From contig JAAZMQ010000090.1 of the NCBI GenBank assembly GCA_012798745.1, positions 1-48,208 of the forward strand: a stretch of 48,208 nt of DNA, read 5' to 3'. The position numbers and the translations under genes were made by a program. How positions within the stretch are numbered: the stretch's first letter is position 1; every line of letters begins with the position of its first letter. This document shows, one piece after another, positions 15,730 through 24,408 of this stretch. The notes beneath the pieces are model-generated. The model saw only the letters and a program-made list of their open reading frames with translations, had not been told where the DNA came from and made no database searches. Origin of the DNA: Bacteroidales bacterium (GTDB taxonomy: Bacteria > Bacteroidota > Bacteroidia > Bacteroidales > Dysgonomonadaceae).

Positions 15730-16973
15730 AAGGCAAGCTCCACTTTATTGTCGGCTGGCGGGTAATCCAATTGGAATGTCGTCGGGTCGAAATTTTCCTG
15801 TCCCATTATTTTACTGAAAATTTTTATTGTCTGTACCATTTCTTCTGTAAGTTGTTCATCGCCGCAAACATGCAACAGGTTCATTTGAACAATAACATCA
15901 ACAAGCGCCTGTCGGATTTCTTCGGGCAGCGGTATTTTGAGGCTCTTGATTTTGGATGAAGCCGATTTTTTTGTTTGTTCACGGAGTTTTTCTTTGTATT
16001 CTTCTGCCAGATATGGTTTTGAAGGGATTGAATTTACAAGATGTGTGTTTATTTTCAAGGAATCATTTTCGAGGAGGATAAAGCGGTACGGAAATGGGTA
16101 TTGAGCCAGACTTCCGGTTTCCACATCGGTAATTGTATTTCCGGAGGCCGAGGTGTAAGAAGTGATGTCATTGGCATGGAAATGTCCTGTAAAAACAATT
16201 TTTAATCCGCTGTCTGCAAGAATTTCCGCATTTTTTTTCCAGTCATTAATCAGATATTCCGGGAAGAATGCGCTTTGATAAGGCATATGTTCCACTACGC
16301 CGTGGTGCATCATGCCGATTACGTTGATATTTTTTTCTTTTGCTTCGTGGAGAATTTCCAATGCCCATTGGAGAGTTTGAGGGAGAATTCTTCCGGATGA
16401 AAGGGAGGAGGTGCGGTATTCGTTATATCGATTGGTATCGAAACACAGCAGCCATAGAGAATCGTTTACGGAAGCAAGGTAGCTCAGCGAGGCGGTATCG
16501 CGCTTTACGGCTTTCCCGTAGCCGAAATCGGCATAGATTGCCGCAAATTCTTCGGGCGAAACGTTCTCTGCAGGTTCGGTTTTGTCTTCCATGTATTTTT
16601 TTGCCGTAGGAACATTGATGTCATGATTACCCGGAACAACAAATACTTGCGTTCCGTTTTTTGTTAGCGGCAGCAGTTTTTCCTTAAAATCCAGATGGCT
16701 CTGCTTTTCCCCGTCTTTGGTTATATCGCCGGGGATGAGCAAAATATCGGGAGATTTATCCAGCAAATCGGTTACTACTTCATCCAGTACCGCGTGAAGA
16801 TCTTCCGTATTTCTTCCTGTAGCCGTTTCGTATTTTTCCAAAGCAGTGCCTTTTCCTGCAAGTTGTGGCGAGAGATAATGCACATCGCTGACGACGGCTA
16901 TTTTTATCGGTTCTGTTGTCCAGACCGATACCCAAGAGATTAGAAAAAGCAGGATATATACAAATCGTTTCAT
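15726..16973 (-). CDS. Exported calcineurin-like metallophosphoesterase
   Basis: A 415-residue protein with an N-terminal signal peptide (about 1-20) and a dinuclear-metal phosphoesterase domain. Metal-binding motifs in order are VVSDVHYLS (D30, H32), LIPGDITKDG, VPGNHDIN, GMMHHGVVEH and FTGHFHANDI. The last about 90 residues are a charged extension without recognised motifs. The protein should act in the periplasm or at the outer membrane. Its substrate (nucleotide, phospholipid or other phosphoester) is unknown. It is the upstream gene of a pair with rnhB, and a -7 element at 17040-17047 is its likely promoter. Confidence 0.85.
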   Translation of the reverse strand: MKRFVYILLFLISWVSVWTTEPIKIAVVSDVHYLSPQLAGKGTALEKYETATGRNTEDLHAVLDEVVTDLLDKSPDILLIPGDITKDGEKQSHLDFKEKLLPLTKNGTQVFVVPGNHDINVPTAKKYMEDKTEPAENVSPEEFAAIYADFGYGKAVKRDTASLSYLASVNDSLWLLCFDTNRYNEYRTSSLSSGRILPQTLQWALEILHEAKEKNINVIGMMHHGVVEHMPYQSAFFPEYLINDWKKNAEILADSGLKIVFTGHFHANDITSYTSASGNTITDVETGSLAQYPFPYRFILLENDSLKINTHLVNSIPSKPYLAEEYKEKLREQTKKSASSKIKSLKIPLPEEIRQALVDVIVQMNLLHVCGDEQLTEEMVQTIKIFSKIMGQENFDPTTFQLDYPPADNKVELAL

Positions 16974-17039
16974 TGCAAGAAATCACAAATTGAATCGGTT
17001 TATCGGAGGGAATGGCTAGAAATGTTCCGATAACAATTC

Positions 17040-17047
17040 CAAAGGTA
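17040..17047 (-). promoter_or_regulatory. Promoter -7 of the metallophosphoesterase-rnhB pair
   Basis: TACCTTTG on the minus strand, about 66 nt upstream of the phosphoesterase ATG. It separates this pair from dnaA, which lies upstream. Confidence 0.5.
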
Positions 17048-17081
17048 ATCATTTTAAATCAACAATCCGATGAATCGAATC

Positions 17082-17105
17082 GGTTGCATAGGGAGTAAGG
17101 CAACC
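17082..17105. repeat. Inverted repeat after dnaA
   Basis: GGTTGC (17082-17087) and GCAACC (17100-17105) form a 6-bp stem with a 12-nt loop, 20 bp past the dnaA stop. No T-run follows in the dnaA direction, so a terminator role is uncertain. Confidence 0.35.
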
Positions 17106-17125
17106 AACCGCAAAGTCCGGGGTTT

Positions 17126-18526
17126 TTATGAATTAAGCAATCGTTCAATTTCTTCAATATCGGCACGAAATCTTTTATCTACTTCGGCGAGATTTTTAAC
17201 GGCGTTGCAAGAATGGAGAACCGTGGAATGATTTCTGTTACCAATTTGAGCACCAATTTGGGAGAGGGATAGTTTGGTGTGTTTTTTAATGAAATACATA
17301 ATCACCTGGCGTGCCTGAACAATTTCTCTTTTTCTGGATGCAGAATGGACGAGTTCTTTTTTAATGTTGAAAAAATCACATACCGTATCCTGGATTTTTT
17401 GTACGGTGATGCGTTTTTTTTCGAATTTGAGGGTTTGTTCCATTACTCGTTTGGCAAGACTTATATCGATGTCGCGGTCGTTGATAATGGAATGTGCCAT
17501 CAACGAAACAATCACACCTTCGAGGTCGCGCACGTTATCGGTAACATTTTCTGCAATAAAATCGATGACTTCGTCCGAAATTGCCAGCCCATCGGAAAGT
17601 ACTTTGTGTTTCAATATTTTTTTACGCAATTCTTTGTCGGGACGTTCCAGGCTTGTTGTCAACCCCCATCGGAAGCGGGTTAGCAATCGTTCTTCCATTC
17701 CCAGCATATCTGTGGGAGCACAATCGGATGTCATTACCAACTGTTTGTTGTTTTGGTGGAGATGATTGAAAATGTGGAAGAATGTATTTTGTGTTTTTTC
17801 CAATCCGGAAAGTTCCTGAATATCGTCGATAATCAACACATCGATACCTTGATAGAAATTGATAAAGTCGTTGATGGTATTGAACCGTCGCGCATCGGTG
17901 AATTGCACCTTAAAGAGGTGAGCCGAGAGATAAAGCACTTTTCTTTCGGGATATCGATCGAGTATTTTAGAGCCGATAGCGTGGCAGAGATGTGTTTTCC
18001 CGACCCCCGAATTCCCATAGACGAATAAGGGATTAAAGGCAGTTTTTGCAGGATTTTCGGCTACTGCTTCTGCAGCCGTGCGTGCCAATCGGTTGCTTTC
18101 CCCTTCAAAAAAGTTATTAAATGTATATTTAGAATTTATTTGAGAATCGAATTCGGGGGTTTCTACCCGTTCGAAAGGGTTGGGAACTTTTATGGCTATT
18201 TTTTTTGCTATTTTTTTGTTTCCCGGTTGTGTTCGGGGTTCGCCCCGAAGTTCTACAGCTGTATTGGTTTCTGTTTCAATTAATACGCGATAGTTCAGAA
18301 TAGTGCCCTCCCCAATTTCGCGATAAAGTGTTTGTTGAATAAGATCAATGTATTTTTCCTCAAGATATTCATAAAAAAACTGACTTGGCACTTGGATTGT
18401 CAGCACGTTATCTTTATAACTTAAAGGGATAATTGGTGCAAACCAAGTGTTGAATGCAGCTTCGGAAATATTATCGCGAATGACGTTCAGACAGTTATTC
18501 CATAAAATCTTGAAATCTGCTTTCAT
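17126..18526 (-). CDS. dnaA: Chromosomal replication initiator protein DnaA
   Basis: A 466-residue AAA+ protein that binds DnaA boxes and opens the origin. The start at 18526 (MKADFKILWNNCLNVIRD) matches the family's usual domain I start; the frame continues 40 codons further upstream but that stretch has no DnaA character. Domains: I (1-85), a short linker, III with Walker A GNSGVGKT (171-178) and Walker B LIIDD (231-235), then IV with the DNA-binding signature GNRNHSTVLHSCNAV near the C-terminus. dnaN, gyrB and rpmH are not adjacent, and recF is 13 kb away. That fits Bacteroidota, where dnaA is often away from the classic cluster. Confidence 0.97.
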   Translation of the reverse strand: MKADFKILWNNCLNVIRDNISEAAFNTWFAPIIPLSYKDNVLTIQVPSQFFYEYLEEKYIDLIQQTLYREIGEGTILNYRVLIETETNTAVELRGEPRTQPGNKKIAKKIAIKVPNPFERVETPEFDSQINSKYTFNNFFEGESNRLARTAAEAVAENPAKTAFNPLFVYGNSGVGKTHLCHAIGSKILDRYPERKVLYLSAHLFKVQFTDARRFNTINDFINFYQGIDVLIIDDIQELSGLEKTQNTFFHIFNHLHQNNKQLVMTSDCAPTDMLGMEERLLTRFRWGLTTSLERPDKELRKKILKHKVLSDGLAISDEVIDFIAENVTDNVRDLEGVIVSLMAHSIINDRDIDISLAKRVMEQTLKFEKKRITVQKIQDTVCDFFNIKKELVHSASRKREIVQARQVIMYFIKKHTKLSLSQIGAQIGNRNHSTVLHSCNAVKNLAEVDKRFRADIEEIERLLNS

Positions 18527-18882
18527 TGGTTTATTTAAAAATTGTTTTCTTGTCGTTTCTGAGTACAAATTTTGGGAATATTTTTCGGAAAAAAAAATGT
18601 GTTTCTTTATTGAAAAAGGACAACAAAGCACAGAATTAATTATCAACCGGATAGCGTTAAATGTTTAAATATCAATTATATACAAAAACGCTACCCTGGC
18701 AAAACACTGAATATCAGTATTCCTATTAAGTGTATAAAAAAAGCTTGAAAATGCAATGCACTTCATTTTTATCACTTAAATACAATAATACGAATACTTT
18801 TGTGATTTTTATGTCCGGAACATCTATTTAGAGCGATTCTATTTAAATGTTTCTCGAGATAAAAGTCAACTATGCTTTAAAG
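18527..18882 (-). other. Intergenic region upstream of dnaA
   Basis: About 355 AT-rich bp between the mlaD-like gene and dnaA. It contains a small hairpin GAATA-TCAG-TATTC in the 18700s and two poor DnaA-box-like 9-mers: TTATACACT on the minus strand at 18729-18737, and TTATCAACC near 18640. I find no convincing TAnnTTTG promoter for dnaA, no box cluster and no unwinding element, so I do not call an origin. Confidence 0.4.
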
Positions 18883-19779
18883 TTAGAATAGACGCAATTT
18901 TACACTTAAATATCTCTTCGGATTTTGTCGTATGTCTTCCAGCAATTTTGTTGCGGTATTGATCGCAACCACTAAACTATCGTGAAGTTCCGAACCGTTT
19001 ATAAGTTTTCCTACAGAGTTATCGGTTGAATTTACTTTTTGAGAAAGTAAATTCAAATTTGTAATAGTTTCATCAAGCGATGCTAAGGTATTACCGAAAT
19101 CGGAGTCTTTCAATTCTTCGCTTACTTTTTTTAGATTATTGATTACAGTTGCCAGATCCTGAGTAATTTCAGGAATTTCTTCTCCTACATCAAAAACGAT
19201 TTTGTTTATATTTTGAGCGGTTGCCTGTAACTCGTTTATTGTGCTGTTTATTCCGTTGATGGATCTTTGCCATGCCGGGTCTGTAAGTAATTGGTTCAAC
19301 GCCATGACTGTGGAATCGATATGTAACAAAATAGAATCGGCTTTGGGGGCAATTTTTTCGGCGCTGTCCATCATTCCCGGTGCTCGTCCTCCGAGAAGTG
19401 TATCACCGGGATTCAAATAACGGGTGCCTTCGTTATTAATTTTCAGTCTAACCGATGAGCCGCCCAGCAGATCGGTACCAAACTCCAGTTTGCTTCCTTC
19501 TTTTATTTTAAATTCGTCATCCAATCGTATTTCTACTGCAAACTTCATAGGATCGGAACTGATCATCTTAATAGAACTGACTAATCCGACTTGATATCCG
19601 TTTACCAATACGGGCGACGAGGTGTTTAACCCCGAAACATCATCAAAAACAGCTATATAATTATTCTGTTTTTGGAAAATATTGATCCCTTTCAGAAAAT
19701 TAATGCCGAAGTAAATTATTGCCAGACTAACAACGAAAGATAATCCGATGGTTGCGGTTCTGCTTAATTTCAATTTCAT
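18883..19779 (-). CDS. MCE/MlaD-family lipid-transport protein
   Basis: A 298-residue protein with one N-terminal membrane segment (about 10-29) and a single MCE domain (about 37-115: NNYIAVFDDVSGLNTSSPVLVNGYQVGLVSSI, then LLGGSSVRL). A long helical C-terminal part (about 150-280) is rich in Asn, Leu and Thr, likely coiled. MCE proteins form hexameric rings that carry phospholipids between the membranes, usually with an MlaE permease and MlaF ATPase. Neither partner is in this window. The gene follows the amidase gene on the same strand but is separated from it by an unusually large 690-bp gap. The MCE family call is firm; cargo and direction are not known. Confidence 0.87.
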   Translation of the reverse strand: MKLKLSRTATIGLSFVVSLAIIYFGINFLKGINIFQKQNNYIAVFDDVSGLNTSSPVLVNGYQVGLVSSIKMISSDPMKFAVEIRLDDEFKIKEGSKLEFGTDLLGGSSVRLKINNEGTRYLNPGDTLLGGRAPGMMDSAEKIAPKADSILLHIDSTVMALNQLLTDPAWQRSINGINSTINELQATAQNINKIVFDVGEEIPEITQDLATVINNLKKVSEELKDSDFGNTLASLDETITNLNLLSQKVNSTDNSVGKLINGSELHDSLVVAINTATKLLEDIRQNPKRYLSVKLRLF

Positions 19780-19963
19780 AAATAGTACTATTAACCCGTT
19801 ATGCGTTTAAGAATGTGACATAAAAAGTTGTCCATATATCTATATGGTAATCAACCGAATAAATATTACGGAATTTGCGTGCAAGTTACGAAAAAATTTT
19901 GAAACCCCTCCAAATAGAAGAAACAAAAAATGATTTTCCGGCTGCAACGGAACAAAATTTTAT

Positions 19964-19977
19964 CTTCCGTACGGAAG
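19964..19977. repeat. Perfect 14-bp palindrome
   Basis: CTTCCGTACGGAAG reads the same on both strands. It lies inside the unexplained block between the MCE and amidase genes. Confidence 0.85.
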
Positions 19978-20047
19978 CGGGATTAGCGTGTGCGAAAATT
20001 TCATCCTTTTTCGGAAGGCGCGCATTAATACTAACCCATACAATTCC

Positions 20048-20235
20048 TCCGTCGGATTTTTCGGCGAGAGATAAAGAAAAGCAGTATCCTTTTTCTGAAA
20101 ATCCGACGGGCAAAAAACGGGTTTTTTTGCATAAAAACAGCCTTGGTTTGCCGCGAAACCGCTTTTATTTGTTAAAGCATATTATCTGAAGAGAGGTAAA
20201 TCGAAATTTTTGTATACATCGGGAAATCCGACGGA
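20048..20235. repeat. Three copies of an ATCCGACGG repeat, one inverted
   Basis: CCGTCGGATTTT (20049-20060) is the exact reverse complement of AAAATCCGACGG (20098-20109). With one base of shift, TCCGTCGGATTT (20048-20059) is the exact reverse complement of AAATCCGACGGA (20224-20235). The first copy could pair with either of the others, so two alternative long hairpins are possible in an RNA. Confidence 0.8.
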
Positions 20236-20471
20236 GGATAAAAAATTTTTCCGTTGATCCCGGGGAACGATTTTCGGGCTTTATTTCCCTTTTTTACCGG
20301 ATATCGTTCAGAAAATCAGTAATTAATCGTTTCGAACAATACGAGCGGAGCAAAATCCGGCAGTTTCGTGTGTGTTAACGTTAATATATTGATCGCCTCA
20401 TACCCGCAGAAACAACGTGAATGACTTTTTACCTTAGGCAGCGAAAGACACAACGGATTATAATGTATGAA

Positions 20472-21566
20472 TTATTTTATTCGAACGCCATTTTGAAATT
20501 GAACGATAAAGGCATCTTTAAATTTTAGCTGTACTTCATTTAATATTGTTATGATCTCTTTTAGGTCGGTAGCACTACCGTAAGTATATTTATATACTGA
20601 TCCGTCTTTGTAACAACTCACAGGTGATAATCCCTTGAAAACAGGCGAATCTGTTTCATATTTTCGTGAAGAAGTCAGAAATTGAACCCGATATTCGATT
20701 TCGTTTTCCGATGAGATGGTATTTTGCGGTTGTTTGGAAGATTCGTTCGAAAAAATCCGGTTTTTTTTATCGTAATCTCGTTTGTATTCATTAAATGCCA
20801 AATAAATTGAATTTGCCATAGAGTTTTGTCCGGTGGTGCTTTTAAGGTATTTTTCATCATTTGGGTTGCTGATATATCCTAATTCGATAAGAATGCTTGG
20901 CATGGCTACTTCGCGGAGCACAAGAAAACCCGCTTGACGAACATTCCGATTTATTCTGCCGGAATTGTGCACCAAGCTATGTTGTACCAGTGAAGCCAGA
21001 TGCAGGCTCTGTTTGAGGTATTGATCGGACATAAATTCAAAAATAATATACGATTCGGGTTCTTGGGGATTAAAACCTTCGTACTTTTCTGAATAGTCTT
21101 CTTCGAGAAGAATCACGGAGTTTTCCTTTTTAGCCACTTCCAGGTTGTCTTTGCTCCTATGGAGTCCCAAAATAAAGGTTTCCACGCCCTGAGGCGAGTT
21201 TTGGCGTTTGGGTAGTGCATTGCAATGAATAGAGATGAAAAGATCGGCTTTGGCATTGTTTGCAACGGATGCTCTGTGGTCCAGTGCCACAAAACTGTCG
21301 TCTTTTCGGGTATAAATCACTTTTACATCGTTGTGATTTTTTTCTATCAATGAGCCTACTTTTCGTGCTACTGACAATGTGATATCTTTTTCGCGCGATG
21401 AAGAGCCCAGTGCGCCCGGATCTTTTCCTCCGTGACCCGCATCAATTACCACCGTAAAATCCTTTGTCTGAGCTGTAACAGGGAATGCGGAAAAAAGCAA
21501 TCCTCCAAAAATAAATAAAAAGAATACCTTTATATATCGAGACATGCCTTTTCTTTTTACAAACAT
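20472..21566 (-). CDS. N-acetylmuramoyl-L-alanine amidase (Amidase_3)
   Basis: A 364-residue zinc enzyme that cuts the bond between muramic acid and the stem peptide during cell separation. A signal peptide (about 1-32, ending FPVTAQ) exports it. Zinc ligands are H45 (IDAGHGGKDPGA), E59 (SREKDITL) and H114 (ISIHCNA). The catalytic glutamate is in SILIELGYISN. The last about 90 residues (EYRVQFLTSSRKY to the end) look like a SPOR-type domain, which would target septal peptidoglycan. The chosen start MFVKRKG could be replaced by the ATG seven codons later. It is followed on the same strand by the MCE gene after the 690-bp block. Confidence 0.92.
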   Translation of the reverse strand: MFVKRKGMSRYIKVFFLFIFGGLLFSAFPVTAQTKDFTVVIDAGHGGKDPGALGSSSREKDITLSVARKVGSLIEKNHNDVKVIYTRKDDSFVALDHRASVANNAKADLFISIHCNALPKRQNSPQGVETFILGLHRSKDNLEVAKKENSVILLEEDYSEKYEGFNPQEPESYIIFEFMSDQYLKQSLHLASLVQHSLVHNSGRINRNVRQAGFLVLREVAMPSILIELGYISNPNDEKYLKSTTGQNSMANSIYLAFNEYKRDYDKKNRIFSNESSKQPQNTISSENEIEYRVQFLTSSRKYETDSPVFKGLSPVSCYKDGSVYKYTYGSATDLKEIITILNEVQLKFKDAFIVQFQNGVRIK

Positions 21567-21666
21567 AACGATAAAAATCGGATTAAATATCTTTCAAATT
21601 GTTAGTTTATTGACAAACTAGCGGGTATAAAGGTTTAATGACTTTTTTCGTTTCGAAATTTTGCAG

Positions 21667-21674
21667 TACCTTTG
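21667..21674 (+). promoter_or_regulatory. Promoter -7 of rpe
   Basis: TACCTTTG lies 19 nt before the rpe ATG. It probably also serves comEC downstream. Confidence 0.5.
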
Positions 21675-21693
21675 GAAAAATAATTAAACACTT

Positions 21694-22347
21694 ATGAATC
21701 ATCATTTAATAGCACCTTCTATTCTTTCTGCCAATTTTCTGGATTTGCGCAGAGATATAGAAATGTTGAACCGCAGCGAAGCCGATTGGATTCATCTGGA
21801 TATTATGGATGGTGTTTTTGTCCCCAACATTTCTTTCGGTTTCCCTGTGATAAATTCATTGAAACAGGTGACCGACAAACCTTTGGATGTTCATTTAATG
21901 ATTGTTCAGCCCGAAAAATTTGTTTCTGAAGTGGCCGCAGCCGGCGCTTATATGATGAATGTGCATTATGAGGCGTGCATTCATTTGCACAGGGTGGTTG
22001 AAGAAATCAAAAAAGCGGGAATGAAAGCCGGAGTAACATTGAATCCGCATACACCAATCTCTTTGCTTGAAGATATTTTGCATGAGTTGGATATGGTTTT
22101 GTTGATGTCGGTAAATCCCGGATTCGGAGGTCAGAAATTTATTGAACATTCGGTGCAAAAGGTGTCGGATTTAAAAGAAATGATTCTTCGAAAAAATCTT
22201 TCTACTCTTATAGAGGTGGACGGTGGTGTTAATTTCGAAACAGGCAAACGGTTGGTTGATGCGGGTGCCGATGTACTTGTAGCCGGTAATTTTATTTTTT
22301 CTTCCGAAAATCCCATTGAAATTATTTGCCAATTGAAAAATTTGTGA
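21694..22347 (+). CDS. rpe: Ribulose-phosphate 3-epimerase
   Basis: A 217-residue TIM-barrel enzyme interconverting D-ribulose 5-phosphate and D-xylulose 5-phosphate in the pentose phosphate pathway. Signature motifs are present: APSILSANFLDL at the start, WIHLDIMDGVFVPNISFG (metal ligands), DVHLMIVQPEKFV, MSVNPGFGGQKFI, and IEVDGGVNFETGKRLVDAGADVLVAGN for phosphate binding and the second catalytic aspartate. Length is normal. It begins a plus-strand run leading into comEC 51 nt later. Confidence 0.97.
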   Translation: MNHHLIAPSILSANFLDLRRDIEMLNRSEADWIHLDIMDGVFVPNISFGFPVINSLKQVTDKPLDVHLMIVQPEKFVSEVAAAGAYMMNVHYEACIHLHRVVEEIKKAGMKAGVTLNPHTPISLLEDILHELDMVLLMSVNPGFGGQKFIEHSVQKVSDLKEMILRKNLSTLIEVDGGVNFETGKRLVDAGADVLVAGNFIFSSENPIEIICQLKNL

Positions 22348-22398
22348 AGAACATTTTTGTGTTTTTACGATTAAAGATTTTTGTGTGTTAAGTATGCG

Positions 22399-24360
22399 AT
22401 GAAAAACATAACGGGGAAAACACCTTTTTTTCGTTTGCTTATTCCTGTGGCATTGGGAATTATTGCAAATGAATTTATTCCTGTACTTCCTTCGGCAGTC
22501 GTTTTCGCTTCTGCGGGATTCATTCTCATGTTGCTATCCTTTTTCATTCCTCAAAATAAGGAATTCCATTATCGATGGGTTTTTGGAGCAGGAGCATGCG
22601 CATTTATTTTTTCTCTTATTACTTTTCAGTATAAACATAAAACCGACGATAGTTCATTAGACCCATCCACCCAATATATTACTTACAAGGGGATTGTTCG
22701 TGATATTCCGCAGCAAAAATCTCGTTCCGTTCAGGTTAATGCAAAATTAATGTACCCTGTGCAGAAAAAAGTAATTCTTTATTTAGAAAAAGATGCAAAG
22801 AGCGGAGTTCTTCGACCGGGCGATGAGATTGTATTTCGTGCCAACATGCAACCTTTCAAAAATTTGGGCAATCCCGACGATTTCGATTATGTTCGGTTTA
22901 TGAAAATAAAGGGTTTTGCCGGATCTGCGTATGTTCCGTCTCACCAATGGGGAAAAACAGGAAAAAGCATTCAATCGGTTTACACCTTATCGCAAAATTT
23001 ACGAGCCAAAGCGCTCAATTTTTATAAATCTTTCGGATTGAACCCCGATGAGTATGCTTTTATTACAGCACTTACCCTGGGATACAAATCTAATCTTTCC
23101 AACGATTTGCAGGAAGCTTTTCGTGCGTCGGGAACAGCACATGTGTTGGCTGTGAGTGGATTGCATGTTGGGATTATTTATCTTATTCTTAATGTACTCT
23201 TTTCTTTTTCGGGCGGTTCGGGAAAAAATGTTATTTCGAAACAGCTGCTGATCATTCTTTTTCTTTGGGGATATGCTTTTCTTACAGGATTATCGGTTTC
23301 GGTTGTTCGTGCGGCAATTATGCTTTCGATTTTTTGTTTGGGTAGAGCTTTTCACCGGCAAGGATTTTCTTATAACAGCCTTGCAGCCGCAGCGTTTTTT
23401 ATTCTTGTTTTTAATCCGTTGAGTTTTTTCGAAGCAGGTTTTCAAATGAGTTTTTTGTCGGTCTTCGCCATTTTGTTTTTCAAACCCAAACTCGATACCT
23501 TGTATGTCCCTTCTCGGCAATTTTTCCTGAAAATCCGTGATCTTTTTACCCTTTCCTTATCGGCACAATTAGGGGTGTTTCCTCTTGTTTTGTACTATTT
23601 CGGAACGTTTCCCACGTATTTTTTTGTTACAAATTTATTGATTGTGCCCCTTATTAGTGTGGTAATTTATGCTGTTTTGCCGGCTGTTCTTTTTTTCGGA
23701 CTGAGTCAATTGGGTTTTGTTGTTTTTCATTCGTTGTTTCAAGTGGTCAGTTGGGTACTCGGTAAGTTGATTGCCTTGGTTATTCATATTGTTTATGTGT
23801 GTGAAGCGTTGCCCTATGCCCGGATCACGAATCATTATCTTTCTTTGGCACAGGTAATGCTCCTTTTGATTGTCTTGTTTGTTTTCGGCAAATACATGGT
23901 GAAGAAACGGATTGAGTATCTTTTTGTCGTATTGGGGTCAGTTCTTGTTTTTTTGTTTATAAGTACCTATACTATCGTTAATGAGCCTACCGATAGATTT
24001 GTTGTTTATAACCGACCGGGAGTGAGTGAAATGGAGGTCATTGTAAATAGTAAATCCACACCTGTAATGAGAAAAGGGAATAGCGTGCTGCCTTATTCTT
24101 CGAAAAGGATTGTAAGACTGTCGGAAAATATATATCGATTAAAAATTTCCGAGAAAACGTTTCCGATCGATTTTTTGATTCTATCGGAAGATGATTCTTT
24201 CTCCATGAATACATTGAAAGCTCATTTTTTACCCGAAATGGTTATTCTCGATAGTTCGCTTTCAACATACGCTGTGAAACGCCTAACAAAAGAGTGTCGG
24301 CAATTGCATATAAAAGTGCATGATGTATCGCAAATGGGGGCATTTTCCATAAATTTGTAG
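22399..24360 (+). CDS. comEC: ComEC/Rec2-family DNA uptake membrane protein
   Basis: A 653-residue polytopic membrane protein of the family that forms the inner-membrane channel for single-stranded DNA in natural transformation. The start at 22399 (MKNITGKTPFFRL) is the first ATG in frame; an earlier TTG is less likely. Order: two N-terminal membrane segments, an OB-like soluble domain (about 90-175) and the competence domain (about 205-500) with SGTAHVLAVSGLHVGIIYLI. The last about 140 residues lie after a final membrane helix and lack any HxHxDH metal motif, so the metallo-beta-lactamase domain of the Bacillus protein is missing or degenerate. This shorter form is usual in Bacteroidota. Competence of this organism is not shown. 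Confidence 0.92.
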   Translation: MKNITGKTPFFRLLIPVALGIIANEFIPVLPSAVVFASAGFILMLLSFFIPQNKEFHYRWVFGAGACAFIFSLITFQYKHKTDDSSLDPSTQYITYKGIVRDIPQQKSRSVQVNAKLMYPVQKKVILYLEKDAKSGVLRPGDEIVFRANMQPFKNLGNPDDFDYVRFMKIKGFAGSAYVPSHQWGKTGKSIQSVYTLSQNLRAKALNFYKSFGLNPDEYAFITALTLGYKSNLSNDLQEAFRASGTAHVLAVSGLHVGIIYLILNVLFSFSGGSGKNVISKQLLIILFLWGYAFLTGLSVSVVRAAIMLSIFCLGRAFHRQGFSYNSLAAAAFFILVFNPLSFFEAGFQMSFLSVFAILFFKPKLDTLYVPSRQFFLKIRDLFTLSLSAQLGVFPLVLYYFGTFPTYFFVTNLLIVPLISVVIYAVLPAVLFFGLSQLGFVVFHSLFQVVSWVLGKLIALVIHIVYVCEALPYARITNHYLSLAQVMLLLIVLFVFGKYMVKKRIEYLFVVLGSVLVFLFISTYTIVNEPTDRFVVYNRPGVSEMEVIVNSKSTPVMRKGNSVLPYSSKRIVRLSENIYRLKISEKTFPIDFLILSEDDSFSMNTLKAHFLPEMVILDSSLSTYAVKRLTKECRQLHIKVHDVSQMGAFSINL

Positions 24361-24368
24361 TATATTTG
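24361..24368 (+). promoter_or_regulatory. Promoter -7 of the DHH phosphoesterase gene
   Basis: TATATTTG begins on the base after the comEC stop codon and lies 40 nt before the next ATG. Confidence 0.45.
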
Positions 24369-24408
24369 CAGCTAAACCCGATGGAAATTGGATAGTTTAA
24401 TAGATTGA

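Larger units (their letters stand above)
19780..20471. other. Unexplained palindrome-rich intergenic block
   Basis: Almost 700 bp with no gene I can support. It looks richer in G+C than other spacers here (the line 19981-20040 is 25 of 60 G+C). It holds hairpin CCATATA-TC-TATATGG (19832-19847), the perfect palindrome CTTCCGTACGGAAG (19964-19977), three copies of AAATCCGACGG with one inverted, hairpin GGTTT-N6-AAACC (20145-20160) and TTAACGTTAA (20375-20384). A 104-codon plus frame (19875-20189) and a 75-codon minus frame (19886-20113) overlap the same DNA. Neither has recognisable domains or a clear ribosome site. An intergenic repeat element or an RNA is possible. Confidence 0.5.

Noticed and set aside
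18527..18646. 40-codon N-terminal extension of dnaA
   Set aside because: The extension is unlike DnaA domain I, which starts cleanly at MKADFKILW (18526).
18527..18882. Possible replication origin next to dnaA
   Set aside because: Only two poor DnaA-box-like 9-mers (each off the consensus), no cluster and no unwinding element. Bacteroidota origins are often not beside dnaA. A GC-skew plot of the full chromosome would decide.
19875..20189. 104-codon plus-strand frame in the amidase-MCE gap
   Set aside because: No domain, no signal peptide, no ribosome site, and it is overlapped by another frame on the opposite strand (19886-20113) in palindromic DNA. I describe the region as unexplained instead of calling a gene.
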